NCBI GenBank assembly: GCA_009776955.1
Contig: WRMW01000004.1
Location: 124,001-188,000, forward strand
DNA length: 64,000 bases
Reading direction: 5' to 3'
Source of the DNA: Clostridiales bacterium
GTDB taxonomy: Bacteria > Bacillota > Clostridia > Peptostreptococcales > Anaerovoracaceae
In this document: positions 50,908-59,987 of the stretch, one piece after another
Layout: the number at the start of each line of letters is the position of its first letter
Numbering within the stretch: the stretch's first letter is position 1
Notes under the pieces: model-generated
The model's input: only the letters and a program-made list of their open reading frames with translations
Database searches by the model: none
What the model was told of the DNA's origin: nothing
Program-made: the position numbers and the translations under genes

Positions 50908-52983
50908 ATGGGTAACAGCTTGGAAATGATGATGATTTTGGTGCCGGTATTCGCGGTGGTAGCCCTAGTGGTGGCACTCGTGCTGGCGCGGTGGGTGAAG
51001 GCGCAGCCGATCGGCACGTCCCGTATGGAGGAAATCTCCGGGTTTATCAGCCAAGGGGCGATGGCGTTTTTGCGACGCGAGTACCAGTTCATGGCGGTGC
51101 TTATCGTGGCCTTGGTGGTGGTGCTGGGCTTTGCGATCAGTTGGACAACGTCACTGTTCTACCTGAATGGTGCGGTGTTTTCGGTGCTTGCGGGGTTCTT
51201 CGGCATGAAGGTGGCGACTTGGGGCAATGTCCGCACGGCGAGCGCGGCCAACGACAAAGGCTTGCCTGCGGCACTCAAGGTCGCATTCCGCAGCGGCGCC
51301 GTGATGGGGCTTTGCGTGGTCGGTTTGGGGCTGCTCGGCATCGGCTATCTTTTCATCTACATTTACACAGGAATAGGCATCGAATATAGCGAAATAATCA
51401 CGGGCTTCGGCCTCGGGGCTTCGTCCATGGCGCTGTTTGGGCGCGTGGGCGGCGGCATCTACACCAAGGCTGCGGACGTCGGCGCTGATTTGGTCGGCAA
51501 GGTCGAAGCCGGCATACCGGAGGACGACCCTCGCAACCCCGCCGTCATCGCGGACAATGTGGGCGACAATGTGGGCGACGTCGCGGGCATGGGCTCTGAT
51601 TTGTTCGAGTCTTATGTGGGTTCCGTTATCTCGGCCGTCTCACTGGCGGTCATCATCCCGACCATCACGCCTAAGTTCGGAGCGGCTTTTGAGCTTCCTC
51701 CGCTTGCGGGCGCGATATTCCCGCTTTTCCTGGCGGCGCTCGGAATCATCGCCTCGATAATAGGCGTGTTCTTTGTACGTGGCAAGGATGGCGGCAACCC
51801 GGCGACGGCACTCAATATGGGGACATATGTGAGCGCAGGCATCGTGGTCGTGGTAGCCTTTGTGATGAGCAATCTGTTCTTCGGCAACTCCAACTGCGCC
51901 ATCGCCGTAGTCGCGGGGCTGCTTGTCGGGGTCGCCATAGGGAAGCTTACGGAGATATACACTTCGTCGGACTACAAGCATGTGAAGCATATAGCGGAGC
52001 AGTCGGTCACGGGCGAGGCTACGACCATTATCAGCGGCATAGGCGTCGGCATGCTGTCGACGGTCTGGCCTATCATCTGCATCGTGGTGGGCATATTCTT
52101 TGCCTATGCGTTCGCCGGGATGTACGGCATCGCGCTTGCGGCGGTCGGCATGCTGTCAACTACGGGCATGGTCGTGGCGGTCGACGCTTACGGGCCGGTC
52201 TCGGACAATGCCGGCGGCATCGCTGAAATGGCGAAGCTCCCGCCCGATGTGCGAAAAATCACGGACAAGCTCGATTCCGTGGGCAATACGACTGCGGCGA
52301 TAGGCAAGGGTTTTGCCATCGGCTCGGCGGCGCTTACGGCGCTCGCGCTGTTCGCGCTTTATACGCAGGTGATAAACCAGCAGAACCCAGGGGTGCTCGG
52401 CCTTCCAGACGACCCGACCATAAATCTGCTCAGGCCGATAGTTGTCATAGGGCTGTTTATTGGCGGTATGCTGCCGTTCTTCTTCAGCGCGCTTACGATG
52501 AACAGCGTCGGCAAGGCGGCGTTCAAGATGATTGAGGAAGTACGCAAGCAGTTCCGCGAGGACAAGGGCATAATGGAAGGGACATCGAACCCCGACTATG
52601 CAAGGTGCGTTGATATTTCAACAAGGGCGGCGCTCAAAGAAATGGTCGTTCCGGGTATCTTGGCCATTGTCGCCCCCTTGGTCGTCGGCATAGTGCTAGG
52701 GGCGGCGGCACTCGGCGGCCTGCTCGCCGGCGCGCTTGTCTCGGGCGTGCTTCTTGCCATTATGATGGCGAACGCAGGCGGCGCGTGGGACAATGCGAAG
52801 AAGTACATAGAGGAAGGCAACCACGGCGGAAAAGGCAGCCCGGCGCACAAGGCGGGCGTGGTCGGCGATACGGTAGGCGACCCGTTCAAGGACACATCGG
52901 GGCCGTCGTTGAACATCCTTATAAAGCTTATGTCCATCGTTGCTGTGGTGTTCGCGCCGCTATTTGGGGCGGGTTTGATTTAG
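50908..52983 (+). CDS. hppA: Ion-pumping membrane pyrophosphatase, K+-dependent subtype
   Basis: A 691-residue integral membrane protein with about 16 segments that couples PPi hydrolysis to H+ or Na+ export. Catalytic motifs are [20 protein letters not shown] and [19 protein letters not shown], with a third Asp-rich set near the end ([15 protein letters not shown]). The GNTTA motif has Ala where K+-independent enzymes have Lys, so K+ stimulation is predicted. Whether it pumps Na+ or H+ cannot be settled by eye. It lies 38 bases after tpiA. Confidence 0.95.
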   Translation: MGNSLEMMMILVPVFAVVALVVALVLARWVKAQPIGTSRMEEISGFISQGAMAFLRREYQFMAVLIVALVVVLGFAISWTTSLFYLNGAVFSVLAGFFGMKVATWGNVRTASAANDKGLPAALKVAFRSGAVMGLCVVGLGLLGIGYLFIYIYTGIGIEYSEIITGFGLGASSMALFGRVGGGIYTKAADVGADLVGKVEAGIPEDDPRNPAVIADNVGDNVGDVAGMGSDLFESYVGSVISAVSLAVIIPTITPKFGAAFELPPLAGAIFPLFLAALGIIASIIGVFFVRGKDGGNPATALNMGTYVSAGIVVVVAFVMSNLFFGNSNCAIAVVAGLLVGVAIGKLTEIYTSSDYKHVKHIAEQSVTGEATTIISGIGVGMLSTVWPIICIVVGIFFAYAFAGMYGIALAAVGMLSTTGMVVAVDAYGPVSDNAGGIAEMAKLPPDVRKITDKLDSVGNTTAAIGKGFAIGSAALTALALFALYTQVINQQNPGVLGLPDDPTINLLRPIVVIGLFIGGMLPFFFSALTMNSVGKAAFKMIEEVRKQFREDKGIMEGTSNPDYARCVDISTRAALKEMVVPGILAIVAPLVVGIVLGAAALGGLLAGALVSGVLLAIMMANAGGAWDNAKKYIEEGNHGGKGSPAHKAGVVGDTVGDPFKDTSGPSLNILIKLMSIVAVVFAPLFGAGLI

Positions 52984-52985
52984 GC

Positions 52986-53015
52986 TTGCAAATGCACAGG
53001 CGTTTGTGATACAAT
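52986..53015 (+). promoter_or_regulatory. Promoter of secG with extended -10
   Basis: TTGCAA (52986-52991), an 18-bp spacer and TACAAT (53010-53015) preceded by TGA (a TGn extended -10). Predicted start near 53022, 32 bases before the TTG start. The inverted repeat ACAGGC/GCCTGT (52997-53022) overlaps the -10. Confidence 0.55.
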
Positions 53016-53053
53016 CCGCCTGTATGTGGCGTATGTAACGGAGGTGTTGAAGT

Positions 53054-53284
53054 TTGGTATTGATGTTGAAGATATTATTGCTGGCGGCAAGCCTTATCCT
53101 GATTGCGTTCGTGTTGCTTCAGGAAGGCAATAGCGCGGGGCTTTCGGGCTCCATAGGAGGCGGTGCGGAGCAGCTTTTCGGCAAGAAAAAGAGCCGAGGG
53201 TGGGAGCGGTTTTTTACAAGGATCACCGTTACCGGCGCCATAGTTTTTGTGGCGGTTTCGCTTACGCTTGTCGCCTTGGAATAA
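53054..53284 (+). CDS. secG: Preprotein translocase subunit SecG
   Basis: A 76-residue accessory subunit of SecYEG with two membrane segments (about 5-22 and 56-74) joined by a Gly-rich loop (GLSGSIGGGAEQLFGKKK), the family signature. Start is TTG 53054, nine bases after GGAGG; ATG 53063 is in frame but too far from that site. In many Firmicutes rnr and smpB follow; here they do not. Confidence 0.93.
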   Translation: MVLMLKILLLAASLILIAFVLLQEGNSAGLSGSIGGGAEQLFGKKKSRGWERFFTRITVTGAIVFVAVSLTLVALE

Positions 53285-53370
53285 TCAGACCTCAGATAGC
53301 GCCTAACCGCGCTATTTGACTATATTGGACTAATTTTTAGTTATAGGGGTACTTTAAAAAGGAGGTAGTT

Positions 53371-54972
53371 ATGGCAGAAATCACACAATTGCAGAGGGAT
53401 GGGCTCTATGAGCTTACCGATTCTGCAAAGGCGCAGCTGGCGGATTCCAAGTATTACAACGAGGATCTTGCGCCTTCAACAATGGCAGAGCGGACATGGA
53501 ACACGTACCATATCTCGATGCTGTGGGTCGGAATGGCGATTTGTATACCGTCCATCATGATGGCTTCGGGCGGCGTCGCACTCGGCCTTCCCGTATGGGC
53601 GTCGGTACTCAACGTCATACTCGGCAACGCAATCATCCTTGTTCCTATCCAGCTCAACTCGCATGCGGGCACGAAGTACGGCATACCGTTCCCGATTTTC
53701 TCGAGGCTGACATTCGGTATGCGCGGCGCGCATATCCCGTCGATTTCGAGGGCGGTCACGGCTTGCGGCTGGAACATGGTGCAGTCGATGGTCGGCGGCG
53801 GCGCGCTTACTATGATCATCAAAGCGCTTGTACCGGCTTTCAACGACCAGCCTGTTGGCATCCAGTTCTTGTTCTTCCTGATTTTCATGGCTCTCTGTGC
53901 GTGGATTACGGCAACGGGCTCCAAGGCCATACGCATATTCGAGTCGTTCAGCTCCCCAGTGCTTATCATACTTATCGTGCTGCTTCTGGTCTGGTCTGTT
54001 GTCCTTGCCAACGGCGCGGGCTTCAGCTTCGGTCAGGTCTTTTCGTCCGACCTCAGTGCGGGCGGCTTGACGGAAACGTATCAGTATGTGTTCGCATTCC
54101 TCGTCGTTCTGACGGGCAATATCGCGTTCTGGGCCACAATGGCGCTGAACATCCCGGACTTCTCGCGCTGGGCAAAGAACCAGAAGACACAGTTCCGCGG
54201 CCAGATGTACGGCATGGTTCCGGCCATGGCATTCTGTGCGATTGTAGGCGCGTTCATGGCACAGGCGACTTTCCTTGCCTTGGATGAAGCCATCTTCGAC
54301 CCAGTCGGCGTGCTTGGGCATCTTGGAGTGGGCACAGGGGCAGTTGTGCTCACCGTCGTAGTCGGCATTGGCGTCATCTTCGCGACGATGACGACGAACA
54401 TCGCGGCCAATATCGTGGCTCCGGCAAACGGGTTCTCGAACCTTGCCCCTGGCAAAATCGGTTACAAAGCGGGCGTGCTTATCGCGTGCATCGTGTCGAT
54501 TGTGGCCTACGGCATCCCGTTCTACTTTGTCGGCGGCGCCTTTATCGGGTTTATGTTCAACTTCCTCAACACCTATGGCGCGTTCTTGGCACCGCTTGCA
54601 TCGATATTCATCCTCGACTACTACTTCATCAAGAAGAAGAATATCGACATCATTTCGCTTTATCAGGCGAACAGCCGTTACTGGTACAAGAGCGGCTTCA
54701 ACACCCATGCCATCATCGCTTGGGTGGCGGGTGCGATATTGCCCACGATTTTGGGCCTTATTCCCGCCATTTCGGCCACCGTTGGGGAGCCGGCTTTGGT
54801 GTCCCAGATTGGCGGTCTGGCCGTGTTTGCATGGATCAACGCCAATGCGTACCTCTTCTCGTTCTTCGTGGCCTTCCTTGTGTACTGGAAGATCGCGCCG
54901 CGCGAGGGCGTTCACATCCTTTCGGACGAGCAGGAGAAGGCTATCACTCAAGAAGTTGCAGCTACTGCGTAG
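53371..54972 (+). CDS. NCS1-family nucleobase/hydantoin/allantoin permease
   Basis: A 533-residue transporter with about 12 membrane segments. The N-terminal NEDLAPSTMAERTWNTYHISMLWVGM is the NCS1 signature, and IPFPIFSRLTFGMRGAHIPS and ACGWNMVQSMVGGGAL form the substrate pocket region, as in Mhp1/PucI. Import with Na+ or H+ of a purine, pyrimidine, hydantoin or allantoin; the exact substrate is not determinable. AAGGAGG precedes the ATG. A strong hairpin follows the gene. No catabolic genes are adjacent. Confidence 0.92.
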   Translation: MAEITQLQRDGLYELTDSAKAQLADSKYYNEDLAPSTMAERTWNTYHISMLWVGMAICIPSIMMASGGVALGLPVWASVLNVILGNAIILVPIQLNSHAGTKYGIPFPIFSRLTFGMRGAHIPSISRAVTACGWNMVQSMVGGGALTMIIKALVPAFNDQPVGIQFLFFLIFMALCAWITATGSKAIRIFESFSSPVLIILIVLLLVWSVVLANGAGFSFGQVFSSDLSAGGLTETYQYVFAFLVVLTGNIAFWATMALNIPDFSRWAKNQKTQFRGQMYGMVPAMAFCAIVGAFMAQATFLALDEAIFDPVGVLGHLGVGTGAVVLTVVVGIGVIFATMTTNIAANIVAPANGFSNLAPGKIGYKAGVLIACIVSIVAYGIPFYFVGGAFIGFMFNFLNTYGAFLAPLASIFILDYYFIKKKNIDIISLYQANSRYWYKSGFNTHAIIAWVAGAILPTILGLIPAISATVGEPALVSQIGGLAVFAWINANAYLFSFFVAFLVYWKIAPREGVHILSDEQEKAITQEVAATA

Positions 54973-54999
54973 ATAGTTTCGTAGAGTAAAATTGCACAT

Positions 55000-55027
55000 A
55001 CGGGCGCGGCCTTCGGGCCGCGCCCGT
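55000..55027 (+). terminator. Hairpin terminator after the NCS1 permease
   Basis: ACGGGCGCGGCC (55000-55011) and GGCCGCGCCCGT (55016-55027) pair perfectly around a TTCG tetraloop. Only two T follow, so termination may be partial. Confidence 0.65.
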
Positions 55028-55082
55028 TTACCGCAGGGGCGTATGGTGTTGACGGAATGTTAGTGCTCAGTCGGAGGTATGT

Positions 55083-56453
55083 ATGAAAATCGCAATAGCA
55101 GGCGCTGGAAAACTAGGTCTGCGCATCACAGAGATACTAAAGGGCGGCGACCACTCTATTACGCTTATTGACAAGGACGAAGAGCTCGTCAGGCGGCTGG
55201 CGGTTTCGCTTGACGTTGCGACAGTGGCGGGGAACGCTAAAGAGGCATCTTTGCTTGAACAAATAGGAATCCATGAGTTTGACTATTTTATTGCGGTGAC
55301 CGACCGTGACGAGAAAAACCTTGTTATAGGTGCCGTTGCCAAGCGTCTGGGCGTCACGAGGGTGATTGTGAGAATAAGGGATCCTGAATACGGGGGGCAG
55401 TACAGGCTTCTGGAAGAAATCTTTGGAGTCGATCATATAGTCAACCCAGATCGCGGGGTGGCAGAAGAAATAAATAAATATCTGACGGAAAAATATTCGT
55501 TTCAGGGCGGGGTGCTGCATGCCGGCAAGGCGGCCGTGCTTGAGATGGAGGCAGGCGAGATGCCAGGGTTTGCAGTCGGTTCGGTTTCTGGAATCAGCGA
55601 GAGTCTGAAAAGCGCAAAAATGTCTCTTGCCGCAATTAGCAAAAACGGCAAATTCATTATACCGAAATGCGATGAGGATTATATTATCGAAAAAGACGAT
55701 TTCCTATACATAGTCGGGGATCGCAAATATATTGAAGGTCTCGCCTCCAAAAATATCGATGAGGAACGCAGGACGGACACCAAGCGCGTTATGATTGCGG
55801 GCGGCGGCAAGGTGGGCTTTTACTTGGCGAGGCTGCTTGAGGATTTTGGGGCTTCTGTCAAGATTGTCGAGATAAAAAAGCAGAGATGCCAGTATTTGTC
55901 GGAGCATCTTCAGAACACGCTTGTCCTCAACGGCGATGCGGCAGATACGGAGCTGCTTGAAAATGAGAGTTTTTCCGAGGTGGATACCCTTGTAGGCGTG
56001 ACAGGCTTTGACGAGGAAAACCTGCTGCTTGCACTTATGGCCAAGCAGGCGGGCATAGAAGACGCTATTGCCAAAGTCAGCAGGGAGAGCTTTGGCGAGC
56101 TTATCACGAGCATGGGCGTCGATATGGTTGTCAACCCTATAGATATCTCGGTGAGCCATATTGTGCGAATTATTGATGGTGCCGCCGTCCTTTCGTCGCA
56201 TATCATCCAAGGGCAGGCGGAGCTTGTGCAGATAATGGCCGACCGTGGCATGAGTCTGCACGGCAAGGATGTAGGAAGTCTGAACCTTCCGAGCGGGGTC
56301 GCCATAATCGCTTTGCAGCGTGGGGAAACGGTCATTCTGCCAGACGATGACACCAAAATGACCGAGGGTGACCGTCTCCTGATTTTAAGCCTGCTGTCCG
56401 AATCGTTCGACCTTGAAAAATTGCTTAGAGTGAAAAAGGGCTTTTTCGCATAA
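55083..56453 (+). CDS. trkA: Potassium uptake regulatory protein TrkA
   Basis: A 456-residue cytoplasmic protein with two RCK_N-RCK_C units. Rossmann motifs IAGAGKLGLRITEIL and IAGGGKVGFYLARLL bind NAD(H)/ATP; the RCK_C parts are at about 140-220 and 365-450. It gates TrkH, encoded 11 bases downstream. GGAGG precedes the ATG. Confidence 0.95.
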   Translation: MKIAIAGAGKLGLRITEILKGGDHSITLIDKDEELVRRLAVSLDVATVAGNAKEASLLEQIGIHEFDYFIAVTDRDEKNLVIGAVAKRLGVTRVIVRIRDPEYGGQYRLLEEIFGVDHIVNPDRGVAEEINKYLTEKYSFQGGVLHAGKAAVLEMEAGEMPGFAVGSVSGISESLKSAKMSLAAISKNGKFIIPKCDEDYIIEKDDFLYIVGDRKYIEGLASKNIDEERRTDTKRVMIAGGGKVGFYLARLLEDFGASVKIVEIKKQRCQYLSEHLQNTLVLNGDAADTELLENESFSEVDTLVGVTGFDEENLLLALMAKQAGIEDAIAKVSRESFGELITSMGVDMVVNPIDISVSHIVRIIDGAAVLSSHIIQGQAELVQIMADRGMSLHGKDVGSLNLPSGVAIIALQRGETVILPDDDTKMTEGDRLLILSLLSESFDLEKLLRVKKGFFA

Positions 56454-56464
56454 AACGCACAGCT

Positions 56465-57943
56465 ATGAAAACAAATCTGGATATACGGTTTGTTCTTACA
56501 ATACTTGGCCTCGTGAGCGGCATCATAGGCGGCACTATGCTTGTTGGCCTTGTTTGTTCGCTTATCTTTGGCGAGCTGGATATGGGCTGGATATTCCTGT
56601 GGCTTTTTGTGGTCTTTGCGGCGGTCGGGTTTTTTGTCGTGCGTTTTTCGCGCCGAGGGCTAAGGACGAAAACCGTCAAAATACGTGAGGGGCTTTTGGC
56701 TGTCACGCTCTGTTGGGTGTTTGCGGCTGTTTTTTGTGCGTTCCCTTATCTGCTCTCCGGCTCGCACCACACATTTATAGATGCGTTTTTTGAGGCTACC
56801 GCATGTATCACGACGACAAGCTCGACGCTTGTGGAAAACCTGGCAGAGCTTCCGAGAAGCCTGCTTTTTTGGAGGCAGCTTACGATATGGCTAGGAGGCG
56901 TCGGGATAATCATATTTGCAATCACGATTATCCCGATGCTTGGATATGGCGCCGCAAATCTGGCAAATGCGGAGACGACAGTTCAGACCGTCGAAAAGAT
57001 AAGGTCGCGGATGACGGACACGGCAAGGACTATATTCCTGCTTTTCTTGGGGTTGACCTTGGTGGAAATGGCGTTGCTGGCTTTGGGGGGCATGGGGATA
57101 TTTGACGCTATAGTTCTTTCGTTCAGCAGCGTGGGGACAGGCGGCTTCGCGAATTACCGAGCGGGTGCAGTGCTTGGAAACAGCCTGTATGTAGATACCA
57201 TCGTTGCGGTGTTCTGCATCATTGCGTCAATGTCGTTTGTGAGCTATCGGCATCTGCTCAAACGGCGGCCACGCGAATTTTTCAGGGAAGTCGAGATAAG
57301 GGCTTATCTCATTATGCTCGCGGCGGTCTGCGGGCTCGTGTTTATAATCCTGCTTGCGTTCGGGACTTATGGCACGGCGGGCGAGGCGGCGCGGTACGGC
57401 ATTATGCAGTCAATATCGTTTGCGACGACGGCAGGCTATCCTGGTACGAATGTAGACCTTTGGCCGCAGGCGACGCAATGGCTTCTTATCGGCGTGATGA
57501 TAGTTGGGGGTTGCTCTGGCTCGACTACTGGCGGGCTGAAAGTGGCTCGCATGCTGGTCGCCATTTCGCTTATACGCCGGAATATATATAAACGCCTGCA
57601 CCCGAACGCTGTAGTTGCCGTAAAGATAGGGGACAATGCGGTGCCGTCGGACCGCGTTTCGAGCATCGCCACCCTTATGATAGTTTACGCTTTTATCGTC
57701 GCGCTATCGGCATTTGTGCTTTCTTTTGACACCACAGATGCGGGGACCACGCTTGGAACCGTTATCGCGATGCTTTCAAATACGGGGCTCGTAATAGGGC
57801 CAGGGCTTGGGGTAGGGGAGGCGTTTACGATGTTTTCGCAGTTTTCGCGCGTCTATATGTCTTTGTTGATGGTTGCGGGGAGGCTTGAGCTGCTTACGCT
57901 TGTATTGCTGTTCTCACCGGCTTTCTGGCGACCGTATAGGTAG
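56465..57943 (+). CDS. trkH: Potassium transporter TrkH/TrkG
   Basis: A 492-residue membrane subunit with four M1-P-M2 repeats. Selectivity filter loops appear as ACITTTSSTLV, FSSVGTGGFANY, SFATTAGYPGTN and MLSNTGLVIGPGLG, with the central Gly of each mostly changed to Thr or kept, as usual in this family. Together with TrkA it imports K+. Ribosome site not obvious; coupling to trkA is likely. Confidence 0.94.
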   Translation: MKTNLDIRFVLTILGLVSGIIGGTMLVGLVCSLIFGELDMGWIFLWLFVVFAAVGFFVVRFSRRGLRTKTVKIREGLLAVTLCWVFAAVFCAFPYLLSGSHHTFIDAFFEATACITTTSSTLVENLAELPRSLLFWRQLTIWLGGVGIIIFAITIIPMLGYGAANLANAETTVQTVEKIRSRMTDTARTIFLLFLGLTLVEMALLALGGMGIFDAIVLSFSSVGTGGFANYRAGAVLGNSLYVDTIVAVFCIIASMSFVSYRHLLKRRPREFFREVEIRAYLIMLAAVCGLVFIILLAFGTYGTAGEAARYGIMQSISFATTAGYPGTNVDLWPQATQWLLIGVMIVGGCSGSTTGGLKVARMLVAISLIRRNIYKRLHPNAVVAVKIGDNAVPSDRVSSIATLMIVYAFIVALSAFVLSFDTTDAGTTLGTVIAMLSNTGLVIGPGLGVGEAFTMFSQFSRVYMSLLMVAGRLELLTLVLLFSPAFWRPYR

Positions 57944-57990
57944 TAAGAAGGCCGCCCTCAGAAAAATTATACAATATTTACAAAAATTGC

Positions 57991-58019
57991 TTGACAGGGG
58001 TATTAATTTCCATTATTAT
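57991..58019 (+). promoter_or_regulatory. Promoter predicted to start transcription at the yraN ATG
   Basis: TTGACA (57991-57996), 17-bp spacer, TATTAT (58014-58019). With the usual 6-base gap after the -10, +1 falls on 58026, the A of the yraN start codon, so the mRNA would have no leader. Confidence 0.7.
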
Positions 58020-58025
58020 GCATAC

Positions 58026-58424
58026 ATGGACGAAAATACAAAGACAACACACTATGGCAGACAGGAACTCGGCGAACTGGGCGAATCGCTTGCACGGGAG
58101 ATGTACGAGGGAAAGGGCTTTCGCATAGTCGAGCAAAACTTCAGGTGCAAGGTCGGCGAGATAGACCTTGTCTGCAAGAAGGACAAGCTGCTTGTGTTCT
58201 GCGAGGTGAAGTGCCGACAAAGCCTTGTCTTTGGAATCCCTGCGGAAGCCGTCAATGCAGAGAAGGTGAGGCATATACGCAGGGTCGCATCGTGGTACCT
58301 TTCGCAGAAGATGCGCCTGTACCGGCTGTATGATGACTTTGATATGCGTTTTGATGTCATCGAGGTGGTTTTCGTAGGCGATGACCACGATATCAACCAT
58401 GTAGAGAACGCGTTTTGGGAGTGA
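58026..58424 (+). CDS. yraN: UPF0102 (YraN) endonuclease-like protein
   Basis: A 132-residue protein of the restriction-endonuclease-like fold. Motifs are GRQELGELGESLAREMY, FRCKVGEIDLVCKK (active-site Glu and Asp) and LVFCEVKCRQS (E-x-K). The family often sits near rnh and comM genes and is implied in DNA processing or repair; function is not settled. ATG 58026 has no ribosome site but the family start falls close to it, and no other in-frame start lies before the conserved part. The promoter suggests a leaderless message. Confidence 0.9.
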   Translation: MDENTKTTHYGRQELGELGESLAREMYEGKGFRIVEQNFRCKVGEIDLVCKKDKLLVFCEVKCRQSLVFGIPAEAVNAEKVRHIRRVASWYLSQKMRLYRLYDDFDMRFDVIEVVFVGDDHDINHVENAFWE

Positions 58425-58434
58425 AACGGGCAAG

Positions 58435-59985
58435 ATGAGCAACGACAGATTTTCAAAAGTCCTTACGGCGTCCGTGAACGGGCTCGACACCGAGCTTGTG
58501 ACCGTAGAGACGGATTTGACTGCAGGCCTGCCGGCTTTTCATCTTGTGGGCTTGCCAGGCAGCGCGGTGAAGGAGTCAAAGGAGCGCGTGCGTGCGGCAA
58601 TCGCAAACAGCGGGTATGAGTTTCCTCTGAGACGCATCACGGTCAACCTCTCGCCTGCGGACTCGCGCAAAGAGGGCAGCCACTTCGACCTGCCTATAGC
58701 GGTCGGCATACTGGCCGGCGCGGCAAAGAGCCAGATAAACCTGCCGGAAGGCGGGCGGTCTGCTTTCATAGGCGAGCTTTCGCTTGACGGGACGCTGAAC
58801 AGGGCTGCTTTCGCAGTCGCTATGGCTTTGAGCCTACAGGAAAACGGCGTCGACCATTTATTTATGCCGATAGATAATTTATGCGAAGTCGAGGAATTGC
58901 CGGGGCTATTTCTCTACCCGGCCCATTCTTTGACCGAGGTGGTCGGCCACTTGCTCGGCGGCGGCGAAATAGCCCCTGTACGCAGCGGTAGACGCGGCAA
59001 AAAGAAATCCAAGGCCATTCCCGCATGCGAGGACGATTTCTTCGATGTAAAAGGCCAAGAGGCCGTAAAACGCGCGCTCGTGATCGCGGCGGCAGGCGCG
59101 CATGATATCTGCCTTACGGGGCCGCCCGGTATCGGCAAGTCCATGCTTGCGAGGCGTATGCCTGGCATACTGCCGCCTTTGACCGACGAGGAAAGCGGCG
59201 AGGTGACGCGTATCCACAGCATCGCAGGCGAGCATGTAGCGGGTCACGGCCTTATGTACGAGCGGCCTTTTCGCGCGCCGCACCATTCGGCCACGCATAC
59301 CGCGATAGTCGGCGGAGGCTTCAAGCCCAAGCCGGGAGAGCTTTCTCTGGCGCACAAGGGGGTGCTGTTTCTGGATGAGCTCCCTGAGTTCACTCGGTAT
59401 ACCCTTGACATGCTAAGACAGCCGCTAGAGGACCGTTTCATCGACTTGGCACGTGTCGGCTTCAAGGGGCGATATCCATGCGACTTTCTGCTTGTGGCGG
59501 CTATGAATCCCTGTCCCTGCGGCTATCTTGGCGACCCTGCACACGAATGCAGATGCCCGCAGACGAAGGTGCAAAGATACCTCTCAAAGCTTTCAGGCCC
59601 ATTGATGGACCGCATCGACCTGCATATCAGGATGGGCGCGGTGGACGAGGCGGAGCTTGGCGGTGAAGCGGAAGCGCGTGGCGGCGAGTGCATGAATACG
59701 GAACAAATGAGGGCGGTGGTGATTTCCGCACGCGAACGTGCCATGGAAAGGAATCCTGGCCGCTTGCCCAATGCGCGCTTGCAGGCGGACGGCATCAGGA
59801 ATGCATGCATTATGGACAAAGAGGCCGAGGATGTGTTGAGGCAGGCGTACGAGCACTTTTCATTAAGCGTAAGGGCACGTTCAAAGCTTATAAAGGTCGC
59901 ACGAACCATAGCAGATCTTTCGGGCGAGGAAACGATAGGAAGCGTGCATATAGCTGAAGCCGTGGCTTATAGGGGGCTTAAATAA
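58435..59985 (+). CDS. comM: ComM/YifB-family AAA+ ATPase (Mg-chelatase-like)
   Basis: A 516-residue protein. N-terminal ChlI-like domain (GLDTELVTVETDLTAGLPAFHLVGLPGSAVKES), AAA+ module with Walker A GPPGIGKS and Walker B VLFLDELPEF, and a C-terminal Mg-chelatase domain with cysteines (CPCGYLGDPAHECRCP) and a final arginine-rich helix. ComM is a branch-migration helicase used when natural transformation DNA is integrated. dprA follows after two bases. Confidence 0.93.
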   Translation: MSNDRFSKVLTASVNGLDTELVTVETDLTAGLPAFHLVGLPGSAVKESKERVRAAIANSGYEFPLRRITVNLSPADSRKEGSHFDLPIAVGILAGAAKSQINLPEGGRSAFIGELSLDGTLNRAAFAVAMALSLQENGVDHLFMPIDNLCEVEELPGLFLYPAHSLTEVVGHLLGGGEIAPVRSGRRGKKKSKAIPACEDDFFDVKGQEAVKRALVIAAAGAHDICLTGPPGIGKSMLARRMPGILPPLTDEESGEVTRIHSIAGEHVAGHGLMYERPFRAPHHSATHTAIVGGGFKPKPGELSLAHKGVLFLDELPEFTRYTLDMLRQPLEDRFIDLARVGFKGRYPCDFLLVAAMNPCPCGYLGDPAHECRCPQTKVQRYLSKLSGPLMDRIDLHIRMGAVDEAELGGEAEARGGECMNTEQMRAVVISARERAMERNPGRLPNARLQADGIRNACIMDKEAEDVLRQAYEHFSLSVRARSKLIKVARTIADLSGEETIGSVHIAEAVAYRGLK

Positions 59986-59987
59986 AA

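Noticed and set aside
53285-53370. Purine or other riboswitch before the NCS1 permease
   Set aside because: Only about 85 bases, with one weak hairpin (ATAGCGC/GCGCTAT) and no recognisable aptamer core.
53476-54999. 507-residue open frame antisense to the NCS1 permease
   Set aside because: It is a mirror of the permease caused by high-GC codon use; composition is His/Arg/Glu-rich with no known motif and no ribosome site.
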